From assembly GCA_946699065.1 (NCBI GenBank), contig CAMPDV010002172.1:1-64000 (forward strand): DNA of 64,000 nt, in the 5' to 3' direction. This DNA is from Loxodes magnus. Taxonomy: Eukaryota; Ciliophora; Karyorelictea; Loxodida; Loxodidae. The notes below the pieces were generated by a model that was not told the origin of the DNA, did no database searches, and saw only the letters and a list, made by a program, of their open reading frames with translations. The position numbers and the translations under genes are program-made. This document shows, piece after piece, positions 12,261 through 25,335 of this stretch (its first letter is position 1; each line of letters begins with the position of its first letter).

Positions 12261-14801
12261 TAAGAAAACAAGATAGAGTATCAGTTTTAAGGAGTATGAT
12301 TTGAGAAGTAATAAGTATTTAGAAAAGTGAAGAAGTAAAGTAAGAAAAGAAGAAAGAATTTCAGTTTTAAGGAGTATGCTTTGAGAAATAATAAGTATTT
12401 AGAAAAGTGAAGAAGTAAAGTAAGAAAAGAAGATAGAGTTTCAGTTTTAAGGAGTATGCTTTGAGAAATAATAAGTATTTAGAAAAGTGAAGAAGTAAAG
12501 TAAGAAAAGAAGATAGAATTTCAGTTTTAAGGAGTATGATTTGAGAAATAATAAGTATTTAGAAAAGTGAAGAAGTAAAGTAAGAAAAGAAGATAGAATT
12601 TCAGTTTTAAGGAGTATGATTTGAGAAGTAATAAGTATTTTGAAAAGTGTAGAAGTAAAGTAAGAAAAGTAGATAGAGTTTCAGTTTTAAGGAGTATGAT
12701 TTGAGAAGTAATAAGTATTTAGAAAAGTGAAGAAGTAAAGTAAGAAAAGAAGATAGAATTTCAGTTTTAAGGAGTATGCTTTGAGAAGTAATAAGTATTT
12801 AGAAAAGTGAAGAAGTAAAGTAAGAAAAGAAGATAGAATTTCAGTTTTAAGTAGTATGCTTTGAGAAGTAATAAGTATTTAGAAAAGTGAAGAAGTAAAG
12901 TAAGAAAAGAAGATAGAATTTCAGTATTAAGTAGTATGCTTTAAGAAATAATAAGTATTTAGAAAAGTGAAGAAGTAAAGTAAGAAAAGAAGATAGAATT
13001 TCAGTTTTAAGGAGTATGCTTTGAGAAATAATAAGTATTTAGAAAAGTGAAGAAGTAAAGCAACAAAATAAGATATAATTTCAGTTTTAAGGAGTATGCT
13101 TTGAGAAGTAATAAGTATTTAGAAAAGTGTAGAAGTAAAGTAAGAAAAGAAGATAGAATTTCAGTTTTAAGGAGTATGCTTTTAGAAGTAATAAGTATTT
13201 TGAAAAGTGTAGAAGTAAAGTAAGAAAAGAAGATAGAATTTCAGTTTTAAGGAGTATGCTTTTAGAAGAAATAAGTATTTAGAAAAGTGAAGAAGTAAAG
13301 TAAGAAAAGAAGATAGAATTTCAGTTTTAAGGAGTATGTTTTGAGAAGTAATAAGTAGTTTGAAAAGTGAAGAAGTAAAGTAAGAAAAGAAGATATAATT
13401 TCAGTTTTAAGGAGTATGCTTTGAGAAGTAATAAGTATTTTGAAAAGTGAAGAAGTAAAGTAAGAAAAGAAGATAGAATTTCAGTTTTAAGGAGTATGCT
13501 TTTAGAAGTAATAAGTATTTTGAAAAGTGAAGAAGTAAAGTAAGAAAAGAAGATAGAATTTCAGTTTAAAGGAGTATGTTTTGAGAAGTAATAAGTATTT
13601 AGAAAAGTGAAGAAGTAAAGTAAGAAAAGAAGATAGAATTTCAGTTTTAAGGAGTATGCTTTGAGAAGTAATAAGTATTTAGAAAAGTGAAGAAGTAAAG
13701 TAAAAAAAGAAGATAGAGTTTCAGTTTTAAGGAGTATGCTTTTAGAAGTAATAAGTATTTTGAAAAGTGAAGAAGTAAAGTAAGAAAAGAAGATAGAATT
13801 TCAGTTTTAAGGAGTATGATTTGAGAAATAATAAGTATTTAGAAAAGTGAAGAAGTAAAGTAAGAAAAGAAGATAGAATTTCAGTTTTAAGGAGTATGCT
13901 TTAAGAAGTAATAAGTATTTTGAAAAGTGAAGAAGTAAAGTAAAAAAAGAAGATAGAGTTTCAGTTTTAAGGAGTATGATTTGAGAAGAAATAAGTATTT
14001 AGAAAAGTGAAGAAGTAAAGTAAGAAAAGAAGATAGAATTTCAGTTTTAAGGATTATTTTAGGAGAAGAAATAAGTATTTTGAAAAGTGAAGAAGTAAAG
14101 TAAGAAAAAAAGATAGAATTTCAGTTTAAATGAGTATGTTTTGAGAAGTAATAAGTATTTAGAAAAGTGAAGAAGTAAAGTAAGAAAAGAAGATAGAATT
14201 TCAGTTTTAAGGAGTATGCTTTAAGAAATAATAAGTATTTAGAAAAGTGAAGAAGTAAAGCAACAAAATAAGATAGAATTTACGTTTTAAGGAGTATGAT
14301 TTGAGAAGTAATAAGTATTTAGAAAAGTGAAGAAGTAAAGTAAGAAAAGAAGATATAATTTCAGTTTTAAGGAGTATGCTTTGAGAAGTAATAAGTATTT
14401 TGAAAAGTGAAGAAGTAAAGTAAGAAAAGAAGATAGAATTTCAGTTTTAAGGAGTATGTTTTGAGAAGTAATAAGTAGTTTGAAAAGTGAAGAAGTAAAG
14501 TAAGAAAAGAAGATAGAATTTCAGTTTTAAGGAGTATGCTTTTAGAAGTAATAAGTATTTTGAAAAGTGAAGAAGTAAAGTAAGAAAAGAAGATAGAATT
14601 TCAGTTTTAAGGAGTATGCTTTGAGAAGTAATAAGTATTTAGAAAAGTGAATAAGTAAAGTAAGAAAAGAAGATAGAATTTCAGTTTTAAGGAGTATGCT
14701 TTGAGAAGTAATAAGTATTTTGAAAAGTGAAGAAGTAAAGTAAAAAAAGAAGATAGAGTTTCAGTTTTAAGGAGTATGCTTTTAGAAGTAATAAGTATTT
14801 T

Positions 14802-15338
14802 GAAAAGTGAAGAAGTAAAGTAAGAAAAGAAGATAGAATTTCAGTTTTAAGGAGTATGATTTGAGAAGTAATAAGTATTTTGAAAAGTGAAGAAGTAAAG
14901 TAAAAAAAGAAGATAGAGTTTCAGTTTTAAGGAGTATGATTTGAGAAGTAATAAGTATTTTGAAAAGTGAAGAAGTAAAGTAAAAAAAGAAGATAGAGTT
15001 TCAGTTTTAAGGAGTATGATTTGAGAAGAAATAAGTATTTAGAAAAGTGAAGAAGTAAAGTAAAAAAAGAAGATAGAGTTTCAGTTTTAAGGAGTATGAT
15101 TTGAGAAGTAATAAGTATTTTGAAAAGTGAAGAAGTAAAGTAAAAAAAGAAGATAGAATTTCAGTTTTAAGGAGTATGATTTGAGAAGTAATAAGTATTT
15201 TGAAAAGTGTAGAAGTAAAGTAAGAAAAGAATATAGAATTTCAGTTTTAAGGAGTATGCTTTGAGAAGTAATAAGTATTTAGAAAAGTGAAGAAGTAAAG
15301 TAAGAAAAGAAGATAGAATTTCAGTTTTAAGGAGTATG
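14802..15338 (+). repeat. Dispersed block duplicate, downstream copy
   Basis: Partner of 7,842-8,378. Just downstream, 15,461-15,620 resembles 8,341-8,500 at an offset of 7,120 bp. The downstream copy therefore appears to have gained two monomers next to the conserved block, or the upstream copy lost them. Confidence 0.87.
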
Positions 15339-18300
15339 TTTTGAGAAGTAATAAGTAGTTTGAAAAGTGAAGAAGTAAAGTAAGAAAAGAAGATATAATT
15401 TCAGTTTTAAGGAGTATGCTTTGAGAAGTAATAAGTATTTTGAAAAGTGAAGAAGTAAAGTAAGAAAAGAAGATAGAATTTCAGTTTTAAGGAGTATGCT
15501 TTTAGAAGTATTAAGTATTTAGAAAAGTGAAGAAGTAAAGTAAGAAAAGAAGATATAATTTCAGTTTTAAGGAGTATGTTTTGAGAAGTAATAAGTAGTT
15601 TGAAAAGTGAAGAAGTAAAGTAAGAAAAGAAGATATAATTTCAGTTTTAAGGAGTATGCTTTGAGAAGTAATAAGTATTTTGAAAAGTGAAGAAGTAAAG
15701 TAAGAAAAGAAGATAGAATTTCAGTTTTAAGGAGTATGCTTTGAGAAGTAATAAGTATTTAGAAAAGTGAAGAAGTAAAGTAAGAAAAGAAGATAGAATT
15801 TCAGTTTTAAGGAGTATGCTTTGAGAAGTAATAAGTATTTTGAAAAGTGAAGAAGTAAAGTAAGAAAAGAAGATAGAATTTCAGTTTTAAGGAGTATGAT
15901 TTGAGAAATAATAAGTATTTAGAAAAGTGAAGAAGTAAAGTAAGAAAAGAAGATAGAATTTCAGTTTTAAGGAGTATGCTTTAAGAAATAATAAGTATTT
16001 AGAAAAGTGAAGAAGTAAAGCAACAAAATAAGATAGAATTTACGTTTTAAGGAGTATGATTTGAGAAGTAATAAGTATTTAGAAAAGTGAAGAAGTAAAG
16101 TAAGAAAAGAAGATAGAATTTCAGTTTAAAGGAGTATTCCTTGAGAAGTATTAAGTATTTAGAAAAGTGAAGAAGTAAAGTAAGAAAAGAAGATATAATT
16201 TCAGTTTTAAGGATTATTTTAGGAGAAGAAATAAGTATTTTGAAAAGTGAAGAAGTAAAGTAAGAAAAGAAGATAGAATTTCAGTTTTAAGGAGTATGCT
16301 TTAAGAAATAATAAGTATTTAGAAAAGTGAAGAAGTAAATCAACAAAATAAGATAGAATTTCAGTTTTAAGGAGTATGATTTGAGAAATAATAAGTATTT
16401 AGAAAAGTGAAGAAGTAAAGTAAGAAAAGAAGATAGAATTTCAGTTTTAAGGAGTATGCTTTAAGAAGTAATAAGTATTTTGAAAAGTGAAGAAGTAAAG
16501 TAAAAAAAGAAGATAGAATTTCAGTTTTAAGGAGTATGTTTTGAGAAGTAATAAGTAGTTTGAAAAGTGAAGAAGTAAAGTAAGAAAAGAAGATATAATT
16601 TCAGTTTTAAGGAGTATGCTTTGAGAAGTAATAAGTATTTTGAAAAGTGAAGAAGTAAAGTAAGAAAAGAAGATAGAATTTCAGTTTTAAGGAGTATGCT
16701 TTTAGAAGTAATAAGTATTTAGAAAAGTGAAGAAGTAAAGTAAGCTAAGAAGATAGAATTTCAGTTTAAAGGAGTATGTTTTGAGAAGTAATAAGTATTT
16801 TGAAAAGTGAAGAAGTAAAGTAAGAAAAGAAGATAGAATTTCAGTTTTAAGTATTATTTTAGGAGAAGTAATAAGTATTTAGAAAAGTGAAGAAGTAAAG
16901 TAAGAAAAGAAGATAGAATTTCAGTTTTAAGGAGTATGATTTGAGAAGTATTAAGTATTTAGAAAAGTGAAGAAGTAAAGCAACAAAATAAGATAGAATT
17001 TCAGTTTAAAGGAGTATGATTTGAGAAGTATTAAGTATTTAGAAAAGTGAAGAAGTAAAGTAAGAAAAGAAGATAGAATTTCAGTTTTAAGGAGTATGCT
17101 TTAAGAAATAATAAGTATTTAGAAAAGTGAAGAAGTAAAGCAACAAAATAAGATAGAATTTACGTTTTAAGGAGTATGATTTGAGAAGTAATAAGTATTT
17201 AGAAAAGTGAAGAAGTAAAGTAAGAAAAGAATATAGAATTTCAGTTTTAAGGAGTATGCTTTGAGAAGTAATAAGTATTTAGAAAAGTGAAGAAGTAAAG
17301 TAAGAAAAGAAGATAGAATTTCAGTTTTAAGGAGTATGCTTTGAGAAGTAATAAGTATTTTGAAAAGTGAAGAAGTAAAGTAAGAAAAGAAGATAGAATT
17401 TCAGTTTTAAGGAGTATGCTTTGAGAAGTAATAAGTATTTAGAAAAGTGAAGAAGTAAAGTAAGAAAAGAATATAGAATTTCAGTTTTAAGGAGTATGCT
17501 TTAAGAAATAATAAGTATTTAGAAAAGTGAAGAAGTAAAGCAACAAAATAAGATAGAATTTCAGTTTTAAGGAGTATGATTTGAGAAGTAATAAGTATTT
17601 AGAAAAGTGAAGAAGTAAAGTAAGAAAAGAAGATAGAATTTCAGTTTTAAGGAGTATGATTTGAGAAATAATAAGTATTTAGAAAAGTGAAGAAGTAAAG
17701 TAAGAAAAGAATATAGAATTTCAGTTTTAAGGAGTATGCTTTGAGAAGTAATAAGTATTTTGATAAGTGAAGAAGTAAAGTAAGAAAAGAAGATAGAATT
17801 TCAGTTTAAAGGAGTATGCCTTGAGAAGTATTAAGTATTTAGAAAAGTGAAGAAGTAAAGTAAGAAAAGAAGATAGAATTTCAGTTTTAAGGAGTATGAT
17901 TTGAGAAGTAATAAGTATTTTGAAAAGTGAAGAAGTAAAGTAAGAAAAGAAGATAGAATTTCAGTTTTAAGGAGTATGCTTTGAGAAGTAATAAGTATTT
18001 AGAAAAGTGTAGAAGTAAAGTAAGAAAAGAAGATAGAATTTCAGTTTTAAGGAGTATGCTTTTAGAAGTAATAAGTATTTTGAAAAGTGTAGAAGTAAAG
18101 TAAGAAAAGAAGATAGAATTTCAGTTTTAAGGAGTATGCTTTTAGAAGAAATAAGTATTTAGAAAAGTGAAGAAGTAAAGTAAGAAAAGAAGATAGAATT
18201 TCAGTTTTAAGGAGTATGTTTTGAGAAGTAATAAGTAGTTTGAAAAGTGAAGAAGTAAAGTAAGAAAAGAAGATAGAATTTCAGTTTTAAGGAGTATGCT

Positions 18301-18780
18301 TTGAGAAGTAATAAGTATTTAGAAAAGTGAAGAAGTAAAGTAAGAAAAGAAGATAGAATTTCAGTTTTAAGGAGTATGATTTGAGAAGTAATAAGTATTT
18401 AGAAAAGTGAAGAAGTAAAGTAAGAAAAGAAGATAGAGTTTCAGTTTTAAGGAGTATGCTTTGAGAAATAATAAGTATTTAGAAAAGTGAAGAAGTAAAG
18501 TAAGAAAAGAAGATAGAATTTCAGTTTTAAGGAGTATGATTTGAGAAATAATAAGTATTTAGAAAAGTGAAGAAGTAAAGTAAGAAAAGAAGATAGAATT
18601 TCAGTTTTAAGGAGTATGATTTGAGAAGTAATAAGTATTTTGAAAAGTGTAGAAGTAAAGTAAGAAAAGAAGATATAATTTCAGTTTTAAGGATTATTTT
18701 AGGAGAAGAAATAAGTATTTAGAAAAGTGAAGAAGTAAAGTAAGAAAAGAAGATTGAATTTCAGTTTTAAGGAGTATGAT

Positions 18781-18790
18781 TTGAGACGTA
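18781..18790 (+). other. Rare GAGACGTAA marker
   Basis: The CpG-containing variant GAGACGTAATAAG occurs here and once more at about 35,975-35,980, and I saw it nowhere else. Both follow a GATTGAATTTCAG plus TATGATTT context, which links this site to the island at 35,881-37,110. Confidence 0.8.
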
Positions 18791-19156
18791 ATAAGTATTT
18801 TGAAAAGTGAAGAAGTAAAGTAAGAAAAGAAGATATAATTTCAGTTTTAAGGAGTATGCTTTGAGAAGTAATAAGTATTTTGAAAAGTGAAGAAGTAAAG
18901 TAAGAAAAGAAGATATAATTTCAGTTTTAAGGAGTATGCTTTGAGAAGTAATAAGTATTTTGAAAAGTGAAGAAGTAAAGTAAGAAAAGAAGATAGAATT
19001 TCAGTTTTAAGGATTATTTTAGGAGAAGAAATAAGTATTTTGAAAAGTGAAGAAGTAAAGCAACAAAATAAGATAGAATTTACGTTTTAAGGAGTATGAT
19101 TTGAGAAGTAATAAGTATTTAGAAAAGTGAAGAAGTAAAGTGAGAAAAGAATATAG

Positions 19157-20052
19157 AATTTCAGTTTTAAGGAGTATGCTTTGAGAAGTAATAAGTATTT
19201 TGAAAAGTGTAGAAGTAAAGTAAGAAAAGAAGATATAATTTCAGTTTTAAGTATTATTTTAGGAGAAGAAATAAGTATTTTGAAAAGTGAAGAAGTAAAG
19301 TAAGAAAAGAAGATAGAATTTCAGTTTTAAGGATTATTTTAGGAGAAGAAATAAGTATTTTGAAAAGTGAAGAAGTAAAGTAAGAAAAGAAGATAGAATT
19401 TCAGTTTTAAGGAGTATGTTTTGAGAAGTAATAAGTATTTTGAAAAGTGAAGAAGTAAAGTAAGAAAAGAAGATAGAATTTCAGTTTTAAGGAGTATGCT
19501 TTGAGAAGTAATAAGTATTTTGAAAAGTGTAGAAGTAAAGTAAGAAAAGAAGATAGAATTTCAGTTTAAAGGAGTATTCCTTGAGAAGTATTAAGTATTT
19601 AGAAAAGTGAAGAAGTAAAGTAAGAAAAGAAGATATAATTTCAGTTTTAAGGAGTATGCTTTGAGAAGTAATAAGTATTTTGAAAAGTGAAGAAGTAAAG
19701 TAAGAAAAGAAGATAGAATTTCAGTTTAAAGGAGTATGCTTTTAGAAGTAATAAGTATTTTGAAAAGTGAAGAAGTAAAGTAAGAAAAGAAGATATAATT
19801 TCAGTTTTAAGGATTATTTTAGGAGAAGAAATAAGTATTTTGAAAAGTGTAGAAGTAAAGTAAGAAAAGAAGATATAATTTCAGTTTTAAGGATTATTTT
19901 AGGAGAAGAAATAAGTATTTTGAAAAGTGAAGAAGTAAAGTAAGAAAAGAAGATAGAATTTCAGTTTAAAGGAGTATGTTTTGAGAAGTAATAAGTATTT
20001 TAAAAGTGAAGAAGTAAAGTAAGAAAAGAAGATAGAATTTCAGTTTTAAGGA
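19157..20052 (+). repeat. Block X, upstream copy
   Basis: This 896-bp block (11 monomers) matches 29,791-30,686 with no difference seen, at an offset of 10,634 bp. It runs from a GTATTATTTTAGG copy through TATTCCTTG and TATGCTTTTAG copies to the 79-bp monomer with its deletion at 20,001. Confidence 0.88.
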
Positions 20053-21555
20053 GTATGCTTTGAGAAGTAATAAGTATTTAGAAAAGTGAAGAAGTAAAGT
20101 AAGAAAAGAAGAAAGAATTTCAGTTTTAAGGAGTATGCTTTGAGAAGTAATAAGTATTTAGAAAAGTGAAGAAGTAAAGTAAGAAAAGAAGATAGAATTT
20201 CAGTTTTAAGGAGTATGCTTTGAGAAGTAATAAGTATTTTGAAAAGTGAAGAAGTAAAGTAAGAAAAGAAGATAGAATTTCAGTTTTAAGGATTATTTTA
20301 GGAGAAGAAATAAGTATTTAGAAAAGTGAAGAAGTAAAGTAAGAAAAGAAGATAGAATTTCAGTTTAAATGAGTATGTTTTGAGAAGTAATAAGTATTTA
20401 GAAAAGTGAAGAAGTAAAGTAAGAAAAGAAGATAGAATTTCAGTTTTAAGGAGTATGCTTTAAGAAATAATAAGTATTTAGAAAAGTGAAGAAGTAAAGC
20501 AACAAAATAAGATAGAATTTACGTTTTAAGGAGTATGATTTGAGAAGTAATAAGTATTTAGAAAAGTGAAGAAGTAAAGTAAGAAAAGAAGATAGAATTT
20601 CAGTTTTAAGGAGTATGCTTTGAGAAGTAATAAGTATTTAGAAAAGTGAAGAAGTAAAGTAAGAAAAGAAGATAGAATTTCAGTTTTAAGGAGTATGCTT
20701 TAAGAAATAATAAGTATTTAGAAAAGTGAAGAAGTAAAGCAACAAAATAAGATAGAATTTCAGTTTTAAGGAGTATGATTTGAGAAGTAATAAGTATTTA
20801 GAAAAGTGAAGAAGTAAAGTAAGAAAAGAAGATAGAATTTCAGTTTTAAGTATTATTTTAGGAGAAGAAATAAGTATTTTGAAAAGTGAAGAAGTAAAGT
20901 AAGAAAAGAAGCTAGAATTTCAGTTTTAAGGAGTATGTTTTGAGAAGTAATAAGTATTTTGAAAAGTGAAGAAGTAAAGTAAGAAAAGAAGATAGAATTT
21001 CAGTTTAAAGGAGTATGCCTTGAGAAGTATTAAGTATTTAGAAAAGTGAAGAAGTAAAGTAAGAAAAGAAGATAGAATTTCAGTTTAAAGGAGTATTTTA
21101 GGAGAAGAAATAAGTATTTTGAAAAGTGAAGAAGTAAAGTAAGAAAAGAAGATAGAATTTCAGTTTAAAGGAGTATGCCTTGAGAAGTAATAAGTATTTT
21201 GAAAAGTGAAGAAGTAAAGTAAGAAAAGAAGATAGAATTTACGTTTTAAGGAGTATGATTTGAGAAGTAATAAGTATTTAGAAAAGTGAAGAAGTAAAGT
21301 AAGAAAAGAAGATAGAATTTCAGTTTTAAGTATTATTTTAGGAGAAGAAATAAGTAGTTTGAAAAGTGAAGAAGTAAAGTAAGAAAAGAAGATAGAATTT
21401 CAGTTTTAAGGATTATTTTAGGAGAAGAAATAAGTATTTTGAAAAGTGAAGAAGTAAAGTAAGAAAAGAAGATAGAATTTCAGTTTTAAGGAGTATGCTT
21501 TGAGAAGTAATAAGTATTTAGAAAAGTGAAGAAGTAAAGTAAGAAAAGAAGATAT

Positions 21556-23091
21556 AATTTCAGTTTTAAGGATTATTTTAGGAGAAGAAATAAGTATTTT
21601 GAAAAGTGAAGAAGTAAAGTAAGAAAAGAAGATAGAATTTCAGTTTAAAGGAGTATGTTTTGAGAAGTAATAAGTATTTTAAAAGTGAAGAAGTAAAGTA
21701 AGAAAAGAAGATAGAATTTCAGTTTTAAGGATTATTTTAGGAGAAGAAATAAGTATTTTGAAAAGTGAAGAAGTAAAGTAAGAAAAGAAGATATAATTTC
21801 AGTTTTAAGGAGTATGTTTTGAGAAGTAATAAGTATTTTGAAAAGTGAAGAAGTAAAGTAAGAAAAGAAGATAGAATTTCAGTTTTAAGGAGTATGTTTT
21901 GAGAAGTAATAAGTAGTTTGAAAAGTGAAGAAGTAAAGTAAGAAAAGAAGATAGAATTTCAGTTTTAAGGAGTATGTTTTGAGAAGTAATAAGTATTTTG
22001 AAAAGTGAAGAAGTAAAGTAAGAAAAGAAGATAGAATTTCAGTTTAAAGGAGTATTCCTTGAGAAGTATTAAGTATTTAGAAAAGTGAAGAAGTAAAGTA
22101 AGAAAAGAAGATATAATTTCAGTTTTAAGGAGTATGCTTTGAGAAGTAATAAGTATTTAGAAAAGTGAAGAAGTAAAGTAAGAAAAGAAGATAGAATTTC
22201 AGTTTTAAGGAGTATGATTTGAGAAGAAATAAGTATTTTGAAAAGTGAAGAAGTAAAGTAAGAAAAGAAGATATAATTTCAGTTTTAAGGAGTATGCTTT
22301 GAGAAGTAATAAGTATTTTGAAAAGTGTAGAAGTAAAGTAAGAAAAGAAGATATAATTTCAGTTTTAAGGATTATTTTAGGAGAAGAAATAAGTATTTTG
22401 AAAAGTGAAGAAGTAAAGTAAGAAAAGAAGATAGAATTTCAGTTTTAAGGATTATTTTAGGAGAAGAAATAAGTATTTTGAAAAGTGAAGAAGTAAAGTA
22501 AGAAAAGAAGATATAATTTCAGTTTTAAGGAGTATGTTTTGAGAAGTAATAAGTAGTTTGAAAAGTGAAGAAGTAAAGTAAGAAAAGAAGATAGAATTTC
22601 AGTTTTAAGGATTATTTTAGGAGAAGAAATAAGTATTTTGAAAAGTGAAGAAGTAAAGTAAGAAAAGAAGATAGAATTTCAGTTTTAAGGAGTATGTTTT
22701 GAGAAGTAATAAGTATTTTGAAAAGTGAAGAAGTAAAGTAAGAAAAGAAGATAGAATTTCAGTTTTAAGGAGTATTCCTTGAGAAGTATTAAGTATTTAG
22801 AAAAGTGAAGAAGTAAAGTAAGAAAAGAAGATATAATTTCAGTTTTAAGGAGTATGTTTTGAGAAGTAATAAGTATTTTGAAAAGTGAAGAAGTAAAGTA
22901 AGAAAAGAAGATAGAATTTCAGTTTTAAGGAGTATGCTTTGAGAAGTAATAAGTATTTTGAAAAGTGAAGAAGTAAAGTAAGAAAAGAAGATAGAATTTC
23001 AGTTTTAAGGAGTATGCTTTGAGAAGTAATAAGTATTTTGAAAAGTGTAGAAGTAAAGTAAGAAAAGAAGATATAATTTCAGTTTTAAGGA
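21556..23091 (+). repeat. Block Y, upstream copy
   Basis: This 1,536-bp block of about 19 monomers matches 26,193-27,728 at an offset of 4,637 bp (58 monomers with three 79-bp copies between). I compared each monomer's subtype in order and found no difference. It includes one 79-bp monomer, two TATTCCTTG copies and one TATGATTTGAGAAGAAA copy. It is the longest identical dispersed pair I found in the window. Confidence 0.92.
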
Positions 23092-23634
23092 TTATTTTAG
23101 GAGAAGAAATAAGTATTTTGAAAAGTGAAGAAGTAAAGTAAGAAAAGAAGATAGAATTTCAGTTTTAAGGATTATTTTAGGAGAAGAAATAAGTATTTTG
23201 AAAAGTGAAGAAGTAAAGTAAGAAAAGAAGATAGAATTTCAGTTTAAATGAGTATGTTTTCAGAAGTAATAAGTATTTTGAAAAGTGAAGAAGTAAAGTA
23301 AGAAAAGAAGATAGAATTTCAGTTTTAAGGAGTATGCTTTAAGAAATAATAAGTATTTTAAAAAGTGTAGAAGTAAAGTAAGAAAAGAAGATATAATTTC
23401 AGTTTTAAGGATTATTTTAGGAGAAGAAATAAGTATTTTGAAAAGTGAAGAAGTAAAGTAAGAAAAGAAGATAGAATTTCAGTTTAAATGAGTATGTTTT
23501 GAGAAGTAATAAGTATTTTGAAAAGTGAAGAAGTAAAGTAAGAAAAGAAGATAGAATTTCAGTTTTAAGGAGTATGATTTGAGAAATAATAAGTATTTAG
23601 AAAAGTGAAGAAGTAAAGTAAGAAAAGAATATAG

Positions 23635-25335
23635 AATTTCAGTTTTAAGGAGTATGCTTTGAGAAGTAATAAGTATTTAGAAAAGTGAAGAAGTAAAGTA
23701 AGAAAAGAAGATAGAATTTCAGTTTTAAGGAGTATGCTTTGAGAAGTAATAAGTAGTTTGAAAAGTGAAGAAGTAAAGTAAGAAAAGAAGATATAATTTC
23801 AGTTTTAAGGAGTATGCTTTGAGAAGTAATAAGTATTTTGAAAAGTGAAGAAGTAAAGTAAGAAAAGAAGATAGAATTTCAGTTTTAAGGATTATTTTAG
23901 GAGAAGTAATAAGTATTTTGAAAAGTGAAGAAGTAAAGTAAGAAAAGAAGATAGAATTTCAGTTTAAAGGAGTATGTTTTGAGAAGTAATAAGTATTTTA
24001 AAAGTGAAGAAGTAAAGTAAGAAAAGAAGATAGAATTTCAGTTTTAAGGATTATTTTAGGAGAAGAAATAAGTATTTTGAAAAGTGAAGAAGTAAAGTAA
24101 GAAAAGAAGATAGAATTTCAGTTTTAAGGAGTATGCTTTGAGAAGTAATAAGTATTTTGAAAAGTGAAGAAGTAAAGTAAGAAAAGAAGATAGAATTTCA
24201 GTTTTAAGGAGTATGTTTTGAGAAGTAATAAGTATTTTGAAAAGTGAAGAAGTAAAGTAAGAAAAGAAGATAGAATTTCAGTTTTAAGGAGTATGCTTTG
24301 AGAAGTAATAAGTATTTTGAAAAGTGAAGAAGTAAAGTAAGAAAAGAAGATAGAATTTCAGTTTTAAGGAGTATGCTTTGAGAAGTAATAAGTATTTTGA
24401 AAAGTGTAGAAGTAAAGTAAGAAAAGAAGATATAATTTCAGTTTTAAGGATTATTTTAGGAGAAGAAATAAGTATTTTGAAAAGTGAAGAAGTAAAGTAA
24501 GAAAAGAAGATAGAATTTCAGTTTTAAGGATTATTTTAGGAGAAGAAATAAGTATTTTGAAAAGTGAAGAAGTAAAGTAAGAAAAGAAGATATAATTTCA
24601 GTTTTAAGGAGTATGTTTTGAGAAGTAATAAGTATTTTGAAAAGTGAAGAAGTAAAGTAAGAAAAGAAGATATAATTTCAGTTTTAAGGAGTATGCTTTG
24701 AGAAGTAATAAGTATTTAGAAAAGTGAAGAAGTAAAGTAAGAAAAGAAGATAGAATTTCAGTTTTAAGGAGTATTCCTTGAGAAGTATTAAGTATTTAGA
24801 AAAGTGTAGAAGTAAAGTAAGAAAAGAAGATATAATTTCAGTTTTAAGGAGTATGCTTTGAGAAGTAATAAGTATTTTGAAAAGTGAAGAAGTAAAGTAA
24901 GAAAAGAAGATAGAATTTCAGTTTAAAGGAGTATGTTTTGAGAAGTAATAAGTAGTTTGAAAAGTGAAGAAGTAAAGTAAGAAAAGAAGATATAATTTCA
25001 GTTTTAAGGAGTATGCTTTGAGAAGTAATAAGTATTTTGAAAAGTGTAGAAGTAAAGTAAGAAAAGAAGATATAATTTCAGTTTTAAGTATTATTTTAGG
25101 AGAAGAAATAAGTATTTTGAAAAGTGAAGAAGTAAAGTAAGAAAAGAAGATAGAATTTCAGTTTTAAGGATTATTTTAGGAGAAGAAATAAGTATTTTGA
25201 AAAGTGAAGAAGTAAAGTAAGAAAAGAAGATAGAATTTCAGTTTTAAGGAGTATGTTTTGAGAAGTAATAAGTATTTTGAAAAGTGAAGAAGTAAAGTAA
25301 GAAAAGAAGATAGAATTTCAGTTTTAAGGAGTATG
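23635..25335 (+). repeat. Block Z, upstream copy
   Basis: Bases 23,635-24,774 match 28,352-29,491 (offset 4,717). The rest, to 25,335, matches up to 30,132 at an offset of 4,797. The change of offset is exactly one 80-bp monomer, present downstream and absent here. I saw no substitutions within the aligned parts. Confidence 0.9.

Larger units (their letters stand above)
1570..18650 (+). repeat. Subarray 2: mixed 80-bp monomers, TATGATTT and CAACAAAATAAG types
   Basis: About 213 monomers. Frequent variants are TATGATTTGAGAAATAA, CTTTAAGAAATAA, TAAAAAAAGAAG, GATAGAGTTTCAG and CAACAAAATAAG with TTTACG. The ATTATTTTAGG type first appears at 2300 and stays uncommon here. Neighbouring copies are usually of different subtypes, so substitution diversity is high although length is nearly constant. 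Some subtype runs recur as blocks. The 3' limit is a gradual change of subtype mix, so it is approximate. No gene or unique sequence is present. Confidence 0.8.
3924..20001 (+). repeat. Indel-free run of about 200 monomers
   Basis: The motif TAAGAAAAGA (or its variant) occupies positions 3941, 4021, 4101 and so on, always congruent to 21 modulo 80, up to 19,941. The run begins after a two-base deletion near 3923 (TATTTAAAAGTG) and ends at the one-base deletion at 20,001. Substitutions are common inside it, but I saw no insertion or deletion. Compensating indels inside one monomer would escape this check. Confidence 0.88.
1869..20751 (+). repeat. CAACAAAATAAG monomer subfamily, 19 dispersed copies
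   Basis: Copies start at 1869, 2827, 3067, 5621, 7461, 10261, 10581, 11621, 11941, 13061, 14261, 16021, 16341, 16981, 17141, 17541, 19061, 20500 and 20740. They replace TAAGAAAAGAAG. Many are followed by GATAGAATTTACG instead of TTTCAG, and most are preceded by a CTTTAAGAAATAA or CTTTGAGAAGTAA monomer. Two more copies lie at 36,173 and 36,893. None occurs after 37 kb. The linked changes point to one ancestral monomer spread by block copying. Confidence 0.88.
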
